64,000 nucleotides of DNA from positions 1,464,127 through 1,528,126 of the forward strand of contig NC_058495.1 in assembly GCF_020382885.2 (NCBI RefSeq), in the 5' to 3' direction. Origin of the DNA: Scatophagus argus (Eukaryota > Chordata > Actinopteri > Scatophagidae). The notes beneath the pieces were generated by a model. The model ran no database searches. It worked only from the letters and a program-made list of their open reading frames with translations, and had not been told where the DNA came from. Position 1 is the stretch's first letter; each line of letters opens with the position of its first letter. This document shows, one piece after another, positions 11,070 to 35,243 of this stretch. Both the position numbers and the translations under genes were made by a program.

Positions 11070-12793
11070 GTAAACACTTCATTCTTCTTTATTACGCCTT
11101 TGGGACTAGATTAATGCAAAGTTGTATGGAATCATTTAAATCTTCTTTTGTCCGAAATGTGCCTTATGCTCACATGAAGAGTTGTGTAACTGATGTTTAA
11201 AATCGAACCACTACAGATAAGAAACTAACTGTGGACACGAAGTCTGTTTGTGGAAGTTATATTTTTTTCAAAAGAAGATTAGCCCACCAAACTAAAACTC
11301 TTCTTTGTTGTTTTGATGTTTGGAATCATTAGAAACAGATGAAACTATCTTCAGTAGGAGCTGTAACGTTCAGAACTTTAGAAACAAACAAATAAATGTT
11401 TCACTCACTAAATTCCGTGAATAAAATGTGAAACTGTAAGCCTGCACTTCAGTTTGTTTGTTTGTTTTTTTTAAATTAAATTTACTTGGAATCATGTGGT
11501 TTAGCATATAAAGATTCCAGTCAAAATACAAAGTGGTTGTGAAATATCCTGTCGTTTTTTACATAATCAGAATGTAATAAAATGAAAAATGTGACAGTGA
11601 CTTTCTGTCATGAATTTCACACTTTGCCAGATCACTTTTAGGATGTCTGCTCCCTAATTTTGCTGCATTTCAGCAACTAATTTTGGAGCTCATTAGCCTT
11701 TGAAGCAAGATTATAAAATGACCCAGTTTTTTGTCCTGTCAGGGAATCAGCTGCTAAACTGTTCCCTCAACAGACACTAGGAGGGAAGTCTGGGAAGATT
11801 AACTAACCACTTCTATTTACCTCCCTAATCCTCTGCCTTTTGAGTCCTGTGTAACTGATAGGTACAAATGGGCTTTACCCTGTGAGGACTGACCTCAGTC
11901 ATGGACATGCTGCTGTTTATGTAATCAGAGCTCAAGGGGAAGGTGGTGTTGAACAGCTAAAGGTTAGGACCAGGAAAGGACTTATGACTCCCCCCACCCC
12001 CCTTGGCTTTGTTTATCGGGTGTGTTTGACCATTGTGTGGTTGATAACTGATTGGTCACCACTAGCAGTTATTTTCATGATTGATTATTTTTAAAACAAT
12101 GTTTAAATTAAAAGTAAGAAAACGAGAGGATGAGACAGATAAATCTGCTTCTTATCTATTTATCAGTTGTCCAACCAAATTTCTGATTCTGCTTTTTTTT
12201 CTTTTTTCCGTACTGCACATTTCCTTCAAAGAATCACGTGCCTCGGATGTGACACAGAGGTTGAGTTGAGTTGAGACTAGAGTTTAATATTTTCATATTT
12301 GAGGGACAGAGACATGTTAAATTACACCTTTGTCAAAATGCTAAACTGGCTTCCTATTTATTTATTTCTTTTTCTCAGAATGTTTAGTTTTATATATTGT
12401 CTCTTAGCCTATATATTCTATTTTTACTTAGCTTATATTTCTATTTTTTTATTCAACTTTTCATTTCATATTATTTATTTTTTTTTATTATTTCATATTT
12501 TTTCTATTGCTCCCGGGACCTGAGTCCTAATTTCGTACCATAAGCATGTAAATGTGAACTGGTATGACAATAAAAGTTCCTTGATCCTTGATCCTTGAAA
12601 AGAAATGTGATACCAATCAACTTAAAATCACTGCAAGTTAAATCAACACTGTTGGCTTTCCACCCACAACCCTGACGGGTTATGAATGAATGAATGTCGG
12701 CTTTCCATTCATGTGATTGCATCTGATTTCTGATTGTTTTTTAACCTATTAAAAAAAAAGAAATGTAAGTAATTCATGTCATCTGTGCCTCAG
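11070..12793 (+). other. CAMK1G intron 1 (inferred)
   Basis: No coding sequence was recognised. It contains a LINE 3' tail at 12510-12598 with the tandem ending TTGATCCTTGATCC. Confidence 0.4.
12510..12598 (+). mobile_element. LINE family F 3' tail
   Basis: GCTCCCGGGACCTGAGTCC, GTACCATAAGCATG and GGTATGACAATAAAAGTTCC match the end of the longer copy at 23545-24090. The tail is a repeated TTGATCC unit. Confidence 0.65.
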
Positions 12794-12819
12794 GAGTCTA
12801 CGGCAACGTCAGAGCCAAG

Positions 12820-24529
<11,710 letters not shown>

Positions 24530-24599
24530 ATGGCTGTCCAGTCTGAGATAAATCTCATGCAGGTAAAGAGCCATCTCTGTCTGTCAGAATGTAGATTCA

Positions 24600-24838
24600 A
24601 TTCAGTTCAATTCAGTTTATTTATATCGCGCCAATTCAAAACAAAAGTTATCTCATGACACTTTCCAATTAGAGCAGGTCTAGACCAAACTCTTTAATTA
24701 AATTGTAAATAGAGAGAACCCAACATTCCCCCTTGAGCAAGCACTTGGTGGCAGTGGTGAGGAAAAACTGCCTTTTAGAAGGCAGAAACCTCGGAGCAGA
24801 CCCCAGCTCAAGATGGACGGCCATCTGCCTTGACCGGT

Positions 24839-24888
<50 letters not shown>

Positions 24889-24945
24889 AGGAGAGAGAGG
24901 GAGAGGGGGGTGGGGCATGAGAGAAGGAGCACACAATGTAGATGC
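24600..24945 (-). mobile_element. L2-like LINE 3' end, family A, minus, in the CAMK1G 3' UTR intron
   Basis: Reversed GAATT tail and TTTATTTATATCGCGCC, the reversed 3' block, and a GA run at about 24846-24882. It lies between the inferred donor at 24562 and acceptor at 25013. Confidence 0.72.
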
Positions 24946-25013
24946 CAGCTATACAGATTACGGACTCAAACTAACCTGTAACTGACAATTCATTTAACTC
25001 TTTCTTTTTCCAG

Positions 25014-25905
25014 ATTGTCTCTTTACTTGATGGTACTCAGTGACATCCATCTTGGCGTGAAGGTGTCGATACGCCTGCTGCCCAGCTTTTTCATGCCTGT
25101 TCTGGTCCGTGCTTCAGAAAACACATTCCATCAACAGACACACACAGTATCTACAGTGTACACAGACTCTTTGTGGGCAATGGACACCACAGTGAAACAG
25201 ACACAGGCAGAAATTCATCATTTTGAATTCATGCAAAATGCTGTTAAGTTGATGACATTTATTTTCTCAAAACTATTATATATTGTATGTTACTGTCAAT
25301 GAGTTACTAAATGTCATCCATTGTAAATGTATTTATTTTTAATAGATTTAGCTGGCATATGCAATGTGAAAGCTAATATGATTGTTTGGAGTTTGTTTGA
25401 GACTGACATGGCTGTACCTTTACCTCTAATGGCTTCTCAGTTTTTATAAAGCTGTTAAGCTTTTTCAGGCTCTAGAACCAACTAGAGTCATGGTTTATAT
25501 CTTATATAACTTACTTTATTTTCACCGTTTGAAGGAATGTTCCTTTGACTGTAGTGTTGGGACTGTTGCAGGTTTATGGATGATATTGTTTTTGTTTTGT
25601 TTTTTTCATTTTTGGATTAGAAATCTACAAAGATGATGGTTGGAAAATTGTCATTTTATTAATGAGATAAACTTTATTTTATGGTGGAGTCCCTGACACA
25701 CTGCTGGGTGTTTGCTGTGTTTTCTGTAGCATGTACACAAGCTGCTCTCTTGTCAAACAGCTGAACTCATGAAGTGCCACAAGCTGATGTAAAGACACTG
25801 TCAGCACTTCTGTCATGGATGCTTCTGAATTCACAAATGTAGTGACGTACACATACATATTTTTTGTATTATTTTCGCAATAAATATGTAGTAACTTTTA
25901 TTTGA
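25014..25905 (+). other. camk1g: Inferred last 3' UTR exon of CAMK1G
   Basis: TTTTTCCAG/ATTG gives an acceptor at 25013. The exon would run to the poly(A) signal AATAAA at 25879-25884. No convincing coding potential is present. Inference only; no transcript evidence. Confidence 0.5.
25879..25902. terminator. Back-to-back poly(A) signals of two convergent genes
   Basis: AATAAA on the plus strand at 25879-25884 fits the CAMK1G 3' end. TTTATT at 25897-25902 is AATAAA on the minus strand and lies about 530 bases past the LAMB3 stop. If both are used the two mRNAs would overlap slightly at their 3' ends. Confidence 0.55.
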
Positions 25906-26434
25906 ATACTGTGGATTCTGCAAAAAACAGCAGATGCAAACCAGACAAATAGATAATGTAACAATCACTTTCTCTCCAGTTCTTACAAAGCCAAATACAA
26001 TACATAACAAATAAGTTGGCTAAGTGTTGCTCTGTCATGGTTGTAGCCTTTTGCAAGATAAATGATGAAAACTCTTAATATCACAATGTTTTTGACCAAA
26101 TATTGACTGATGTATCCATAGAATGTAGTAATAACAGAAGCTACAGTACCATCAACACATGTCTTTAATTCTCAGTGTATTCCAGGAGTTATTCTGTGAT
26201 AAGCAGCAGTCATTTACATCTCCCTTAACTCTCCTTCTGTCTCATTCATCCCCAGATAATAATTCCCTACATTGCTTACAGTTCTTTTACAGATAGTGAT
26301 GAGGTGTGATGTTATTGCAGTGTTTCACAGATCTGCAGGAATTTTTCTAAAATAAAGTCAAGATTTTTTTTCTGACAGTGGAGGGTATGAATGGCGTGCA
26401 GGGCTGTCGTAACAGCAGCTGGGGATGAAGACTT

Positions 26435-26574
26435 TCAGCCCTGGCAGGTCCTGAGGTCGTGAGCTTTCTTTCGAAGTTGTGCCAAGAGGTCTTTAAGCTT
26501 TGCATCCAGTCCTTCAAGCTTTGTTGACTTGCGAAGGATTTCATCCTGCAGCCCGCTGAGGGACTCTCCTTTAC
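26435..26574 (-). CDS. lamb3: LAMB3 coding exon 22, C-terminus and stop
   Basis: Residues about 1122-1167: heptad-type helix [19 protein letters not shown] ending RTCQG, stop TGA at 26437-26435. The near-terminal Cys fits the disulfide that links laminin chains at the end of the arm. Confidence 0.93.
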
Positions 26575-29500
26575 CTGGAGCAAGATAAGAGTACAGGGAG
26601 TGATAATTCAGCATTCTGCAGCTGGATGTAACATATCATAGTGTCTAACTCAGGCACAACTTCTTTGAATTTGTGTATCAGAAAACCAAGAATTTAAAAA
26701 TTTAAGAACAAAAGTTTGTGTCTGTGGGTTTGTGAGTTTGTGGGTTTTAGTGTTCCTGCCAGAAATGAGGGCCAAGAGAACAAAAACAAAACATTTAGAC
26801 CATGTTGTAGCATATATTTGGAACAAACACCTACCTTTGAATGAATAACAGCAAACATAACTGAACAAATTAAATTAAAAAAAATCCAATAATTTCTTTT
26901 TCTCCAGGTTTACTGTCTGCTAAATTACAGAAAGCTGTTCTGTCAGCCACCCCCCTCCAAGTAGACTACTTATAACCTCTGAGAATCTGAGGGCAAAAAA
27001 AGTCTAAGATACGCATTGCAGAGTCACCACTAGGAGTAGCCCAGAAAGTCCTCCGTCCTCACAGAACTTGATTTGAAGCTTTTCTTTTTGCCACACACTG
27101 ACTTGCGTTGTGTGTAGTATTACCTTCCAGAGCCTTCATCATGTCTTCAGTGGTGTTGGCAAGAATTCCAGCATTACGCTGCAGCTTCGCCAGACGTTCC
27201 TCCAATGGCTCTGCCTCTCCACCTGAGCCACTGGATGGAGCCTTGTCTTTAAGACGACCAAGCTCCTTCTCCAAAGACAACAGGTCCTACAGACATATTT
27301 GTATTAGCACATTTATGAAGACATCTGCAGACTTATGCATTCCAAATTTAACTCACGCCTTTAAAAAGCAACTTTAACAAGGTTCCCACACATTTCAGCA
27401 CATGCTTTTCCAGGACATTTTCATTTACTTATTCCAAATGCAGACATTTCCTGCTGAAATGCACTGTGAAAGGGCCATGATGTATGTCCTTTGAATTAGA
27501 AACATAACTCCCCATTAAAATGTTTCAGCCAATTTTAGTCTTTGTAGTCATTTTTTGATGAATACAGGAGACTAAGTTCTCGTGGCAACAAAACAGCAGT
27601 TCACGACACAGGCGACTGCTGGTAGCTATACTCTTCGCCATTATCACAAGTACTGATTTTAAAGCAACCACTCATAAAAGTAAATATTCATATTTCAAAC
27701 TCTCTCTCTCTCTCTCAACCCAACCGGTCAAGGCAGATGGCCGCCCATCTTGAGCCGGGGTCTGCTCCGAGGTTTCTGCCTTCTAAAAGGCAGTTTTTCC
27801 TCGCCACTGTCGCCAAGTGTTTGCTCAAGGGGGAGTGTTGGGGTCTCTGTATTACAATTTAATTAAAGAGTTTGGACCTGCTAGACCTGCTCTAATTGGA
27901 AAGCATCATGAGATAACTTTTGTTGTGAATTGGCGCTTTATAAATAAACTGAATTGAACAGCTACAGCAGATCCCTCACCTCACTGGCAGAAGATGCTTC
28001 ATCCACAGCATTATCTGCGTTTTCCAGTGCATCCTGGGCCTGCTGGTCACCATTCCGCAGCAGGTCTTTTAGCTCTTCCAGCTGAGGTTTCATCGGTTTT
28101 ATCAATGTCGATACATCATCCAGAGCCTTCTCCACTGGTCTCAGCTGGTCTTTGGCCTGCATTGAGAGAAACACTCTGAAACTAAAGTTATGTTTCACAA
28201 GCAACTTTGATAAGAATCACAGTGCCACCATGTCATCCACTGTTTGATGTATCCATGCTTCCTACCTTGGTCAGGATGTTGTTCAGGTTGTCTGTGAGAT
28301 CCATGCTGTCCTGCAGTTTGTCCTCCAGATCAGAGAGGGAGCCTTCCACCGAGCCGAAGCCTGCCAACAACCCGTCCACATCAGCCTTTACTCCCACTGC
28401 TGTGTCCCTGTCAATGTGCAACCAGAGAAAAAATCTTTGACATCAGTGTGACATTATCACCACTTCAAAGACATAACAGTGCACTCATACTTTTCGTCAG
28501 GAGGAGGAGACAAAGGCTGAAGATGCGTTTTTAGATTTAGACTCGATATCTATTTCTGTGAGACTAAAGTGCACCTAAATGAAGCCTTCTGGCATTAAGA
28601 ATAATTTTGGATTAAATGTGAAAATTGAGATTTTCAAAATGGGACATGGAAGTATAATTGTGATCATTCTGGACTTGTTATTCTGAACATAGCCTTACCA
28701 AAAGCAGAAATTCTCTAGCAGAGAATATGCCAAGCTGATAACTGTATGAGAAAACATCATAAGTGTATAACAGTAATCTGGTCCTGGAGTGTGGAGGCTC
28801 ACCTGGCATCCTGGGCTTCCTGCAGCAACTTCCTTGCTGTGTCCAGCTGTGGTTCGGCCTCGTTCAGCACCGCCGTGCTGTCTGGAAGGTTGGCTGCCAG
28901 ATTCTTTAGCTCCTCCAGTTTCCTCTTCAGAGCAGCCAGGCTGAGAGGCAGTTTGGCGTTCAGGATCCAGTCACTCACCTCTTGGATCTGGGTCAGATTG
29001 GAAGATGGGTCTGGGCAGACAGACAGGAAATGTTGAAGACAAAATGGTCATTATTACTGAAATCAAGTGATCTTCCCTTTCATGTATCAGTAAAACTTAC
29101 CCGACAGGAAGTCTTTAAGGTCTTTTACAACGTCACGTGTCTCCTTTAAGTCTTGCTCCAGCTCATCTCTGGCCTGCTTCATCTTACTGGACAGCTTCTC
29201 TGTTGACTGTCTCACCTGGTTGGTTTTCTCCTGTGTTTCCTGGAGCTATGAAATGATTTAAGAAAGAAATATTATTTAATTTATTTATTATTTAATATTA
29301 TTAATATTATTTAAAAATCTAAAAATGTTTATGCTTTTGTGATGTGCCTGTGGAAATAACAGAAGTGGCATTTACACATCGGAGCGTGTGTGTGTGTTCA
29401 CCTTCTCTGCAGCCTCTGTGATCTTCCCAGAGAGGGCGTCCAGTTGGTTTTTCACATCCTTAGCGTCAGTGTCAGCCCTCTTACCCAGAGGCAGGGCACC

Positions 29501-32500
29501 CACACACTTTTCCCCCTTTTTACAAGGTGGGGTTTCCTTTGGTGGGCATAACTCTCCACCCTCACACTGGAGAGGGGTGCAGGGCTCTAAGCGTACACTG
29601 CCACACACCTGAAAAAGCACAGTAATGATTTACAGAGAAAATATAGAAGCTATGGCTTAACAAAACACACATTAGGCATTAAGGGTTGAGACAGTTCTCA
29701 TTTAAGTGGATCAAACATGCAGACATTGATCGCTTGAAACCGACTGAGAATATTAATCCTCCCCTGACGATGAACCCTTTAGAACACATTATAATGAACT
29801 TAAGGGACCATATTCATGCTCTGAAAGGCATGCACTCTTTTTTGCACTCTTTTCCCAATGGCCTTTCCTTTAGTGCCACACTGTACAAACTGAGCATTTT
29901 CTAAAGAGAAGGAAAATTAAAGGTGGCACACAGCTAAAAAAGAAACTCACAAAGCAAAAGAAACTTGCACCCTGGTATAATACAGAGGTTCGCAAATTAA
30001 AGCAAAATGTGCAAAAGCTTGAGAGGAAATGGCGTTCCTCCAAACTTATTGAATCTCGCTCAATCTGGCAAGACAGTCTTAGATTATATAGGAAGGCCCT
30101 ACGGACTGCCAGAGCAGCCTATTACTCCAAATTAATTGAGGATAACAAGCATAATCCCAGGTTTCTCTTCAGCACTGTAGCCAGGCTGACAGAGAGCCAT
30201 AGTGCTACCCTTAGCAGCAATGACTTTATGAACTTTTTTAACGACAAGATCTTAAACATTAGAGACAAAATTCAGCACCTACTGACCTCAGCTGATCCTG
30301 ATGTAACATCAAACATTAGTGTCTTAGAACCAACAGTAGAAACAGATAATCATCTTGACTGCTTTTCACCTATCGATCCCCATCAGCTATACTCACTCGC
30401 ATATTCATCCAAGCCAACAACATGCCTCTTAGACCCCATCCCTACCAACCTTCTCAAAGAAGCTTTACCATTACTTAGCACCTGTCTATTAGACATGATT
30501 AATCTGTCCCTGATAACAGGCTATGTACCCCAGTCCTTTAAAGTAGCTGTAGTCAAACCTCTCCTTAAAAAACACACACTTAATCCAGAGGTTTTAAGCA
30601 ACTATAGACCAATATCTAATCTTCCATTTCTTTCCAAGATCCTTGAAAGAACAGTCACCCATCAGTTATATGACTTTCTTCAAAATAATAACTTATATCA
30701 ATCTGGCTTTAGAGCTCATCATAGCACAGAAACAGCATTGGTCAAAGTCACAAATGACCTCCTCCTGGCATCAGACAAGGGATTTATCTCTGTCCTTGTA
30801 CTGTTAGACCTTAGTGCTGCATTTGACACCATTGACCACTCTATATTACTGCACAGATTGGAACACCTAATTGGCATCAAAGGAACTGCATTAAGCTGGT
30901 TTCAGTCTTATTTATCAGAGCGATTTCAATTTGTTCATGTTCATGATACATCGTCCACACTCTCAAAAGTTAGTCATGGAGTTCCCCAAGGTTCTGTCCT
31001 TGGGCCAATATTATTCAGCCTGTATATGCTCCCCATTGGTGATATTATTAGGAAACACTCCATACATTTTCATTGTTATGCGGATGACACACAATTGTAC
31101 TTATCAATGAAACCAGATGAAACAAATCAGCTAGTCAAGCTTAAGGCATGTCTTAAAGACATAAAAAACTGGATGACCAGCAACTTCCTACTTCTAAATT
31201 CAGACAAAACTGAAGTTATTGTTCTCGGCCCCGAACACCTTAGAAACAAATTATGCAGTGATATTGCATTGCCAGATGGCTTAGCTGTGGCCTCAAGCTC
31301 CACTGTAAGAAATTTAGGAGTTATCTTTGACCAGGACATGTCTTTTAACTCACACATAGCGAATATTTCAAAGACTGCATTCTTTCACCTCCGCAATATT
31401 GCAAAGATTAGGCACATCCTGAGTCAGAAAGATGCAGAAAAATTAGTCCATGCATTCATTACCTCTAGACTGGATTACTGTAACTCCATTCTATCAGGCT
31501 GCCCCAGTAAATCCATAAAGACTCTCCAGCTAATCCAGAACGCTGCAGCATGACTATTGACAAGAACCAGCATGAGAGACCATATTTCTCCTGTTCTGGC
31601 TTCTCTACATTGGCTACCTGTAAAATTCAGGATAGATTTTAAAATTCTCCTCCTCACTTATAAAGCCCTGAACAGTCAGGCACCATCCTATCTTAAAGAG
31701 TTAATAGTACCCTATTATCCCACCATAGCTTTGCAATCCCGAAATGCAGGGCTACTTGTGGTTCCTAGAGTCCTCAAAAGTAGATTGGGAACCAGAGCCT
31801 TTAGTTATCAAGCTCCTCTACTATGGAACCATCTTCTGGTTTCAGTCCGGGAGGCAGACACCCTCTCTATATTTAAGAGTAGACTAAAAACTTTCCTCTT
31901 TGGTAAAGCTTATAGTTAGGGCTGGCCTAGGCCGGCCCCTAGTTATGCTGCTATAGGCTTAGACTACCAGGGGCCCTCCCATGACGCACTGAGCTCTTTC
32001 TTCCTCTCCCTCTCCCTCTGCACACATTCATGTCCCATTAATGCATATTACTAACTCAATTTCTTCCCTGGAGTCCTTGTGCTTTCGTGTCCCGCAGATT
32101 CCTATCAATCGTGGTTGGACCTCCTGCTGCGGTCCTGCGGTTGTCCCGCTCGAAACCTACTGCGATTACTACTGTTTAGTCATAATCTGATTTAATTCTG
32201 TTACAACTCAGTACAGCTACTACCATTATTGTTACTTCTATTGTTATCAAAATCACCATAATACCTTCTGTATACTTCATTGTCATTATCATTATCTACA
32301 TTTCCGATACTTCTGGTATTATTACTGCTGCTATGCATCTCTGCTTGTGTGCTCCTTCTCTCACACCCCACCCCCTCTGCCTCTCTCCCATACCTCCGTC
32401 ATGTGTAATACCAGGTGACAAAACATGGTTCCATAGTAGAGGAGCTTGATAACTAAAGGCTCTGGTTCCCAATCTACTTTTGAGGACTCTAGGAACCACA

Positions 32501-35207
32501 AGTAGCCCTGCATTTTGGGAACACAAAGTTCTGGTGGGATAATAGGCTACTATTAACTCTTTAAGATAGGATGGTGCCTGACTGTTCAGGGATTTATAAG
32601 TGAGGAGGAGAATTTTAAAATCTATCCTGAATTTTACAGGTAGCCAATGTAGAGAAGCCAGAACAGGAGAATTATGATCTCTCATGTTGGTTCTTGTCAG
32701 TAGTCGTGCTGCAGCGTTCTGGATTAGCTGGAGAGTCTTTATGGGTGGAATGTTGGGCTCTCTCTATGTACAATTTAAATAAAGAGTTTGGTCTAGACCT
32801 GCTCAAATTGGAAAGTGTCATGAGATAACTTTTGTTGTGAATTGGCGCTATATAAATAAACTGAATTGAGTTGAATTGAAATTGAATAGATACAGACAAA
32901 GATGTGAACAGATAAACAGATTGATCTGCACCACATCATGTTGATGAAATTAAGCCTGGTAGTTACTGACCTGTTTGGCAGCAGGAGTGAGGTCCGGTCG
33001 GGAGGCCAAGTTCTGGTTCAGTTTGTCCAGATCTCTGGTGTTGGTTGGCTGTACTTGGTTTTGTAGGTCCATAGCCTCTTTTCTGACATCAGCTGACTCC
33101 TTCACTGTGTTTCCACTGGCATCCACTTTCTTAGCTGCATCTGTAGACTCATCATAGGCGTTCTTGATGGCAGAAAACGCTCCTGAAAAGAAAGAATTCA
33201 ACATATATTCATGCTGTCACAGACTGTCTGAGAAACAAAAGTTGGTGTTGATGTTGAGATGTTTCAGTCATTCTGCCCAAACTGATGTTAAGTATGTAAG
33301 TAAGCATTTTTCAAGTTTTACTAGAAGAATTAAATTTGTAGTGGCACTGGCAACAATTTTTGTTGCTTTTTAATGTTGTTTAGAGCCACTAACAACTGCA
33401 GTCAATGTTCCATACACTGTGTTTCAGACCTGCATTGTTGGAACTCATGGAGTTGTCTATGGAATCTTTCTTGGCTTTGTACTCCACAGTGAGGCGGTCC
33501 AGCAGAGCACGTAGTCTGTCCAGTTCTGAGTCCAGACCAGGAGTTCTCTCTAGTGGTGAAAGGCCATTGTTAATCTCATCCACCTGGTCCCTATGAGACA
33601 AAAACAAAAGCTGTTCAGTGAGTTTCAATCCAAGAGAACAGGGCACGGCATGGTGGTGTCGGGTCCAGGCCCTTCAGTGTGGAGTTTGCATGTTCTCCCT
33701 GTGCCTGAGAGGGTTTTCTCCAGGTACATCCCAAAAACATGCACATTAGGTTAATTGGCGACTCTACAGGTCTGAGTGTGTGTGATTGTCCATCTCTGTG
33801 TGTCCAGGGTGTACCCTGCCTCTCGTCCGAATAGTGTGAAAAAATAATAACATTCTGGGAGGTCAGAAAACACTTTGACAGCAGTGATCGAAAAGCTAGG
33901 AAGAGTTGATTACTGTTTTTTAGTGGTTTGCTTTTAGTGTTTGATTTAAAAAAAAAAAACTCTTTCCTGAGTCCCTCACCTGAGCTTGTTCAGTTGGGAA
34001 AGAGCATCATCAGTCTGTCTGGCTATACTTGGAGGAAGGGAGATGGAATTTCGGATCAGGTTTAATCTGGCCTCCAGGGCACGGATTCGAGGACCAAAGT
34101 TTCCAAGATCACCAGCGCCTCCTGGGCGAGAAGGTAACCTGGGGGAGAGTCTCTCCAGAGATAAGCTGAGGTTCTGTCTCTGGGCACCCAGCGAGAAGAA
34201 GCAGGAGGGACATATCTCGCAGGCTGGGAAGGAGTCACAGTGTCCATAGCTGCAGGTGTCACAGCGGGCCCCAGTGACACCTGGCCGACACAAACAGGCT
34301 CCTGTCTGTTTGTCACAAACTTCTGGAAGGGTTCCTTCAGTGTCACACCGGCATGCTGGAGAGGAACAGAGAAGATCAGAAGACAGCCTCAGGTGAACAC
34401 TCACTTCAGGTATACAGAAATCTTTTCTGGCTTTAGTACAGCATAAAAAAATACTAATTATCAAATTAAAATCCTTGAAATGGCACCCATTTCTTACAGA
34501 ATGTATGAATATGCAAACAATTCTTATTTCACAAGCTTAACTGCTGAACACAAGATGTCTCCTATTTCGCTTTAGCTTTAAGTCTTCTCTCAGTGTTAGT
34601 GTACTGGAGGCTTGTGTGTGCTGAATTTTGGAACAGTGTAGGTCAAACATGCATCGTCCTAAACAAGAATAACTTATAATTTGAATTTTCAGACACATTT
34701 TGTGCATTTGTGTTTAAGTGTATGTTCATTAGAATACTCATGAAGAGGCCCACCTTAGAACTGACTGAAGCTACCATGTGGACCTACAGCTGCAGGCTTG
34801 AGTCGTGTTTTAGTGACAGTATTGACCCGAGTATTCTGGTATAAACGGACTCAATGGTTCTGTTGTGATGTTACGTGCTTTAAACTTGATTCAGACAGAC
34901 AAACTACACTACCTCCGTCATGTGCGTTTTGACTACATCTCAACAATAAATGGAGTAGTCACAGAGGGCTGACTCACGTTTGCAGCCTAAGAGAGGGTCT
35001 CCATATGTGTTGTCTTGGCACTCAGTACATGTTCGGCCTCCGAAGCTTGGTCTGCATTGGCACTGGCCTGTCACCTGGAAAGAAGGAAACAGCTGCTTTT
35101 AGCGTCATTACTCTTAAAGACATTCTACTTTCATACCAATGATCCAGCAGCAACACAATCAAATATCTCATTCATCGACATTTATCTATATGTTTTATTA
35201 ATATTCT

Positions 35208-35243
<36 letters not shown>

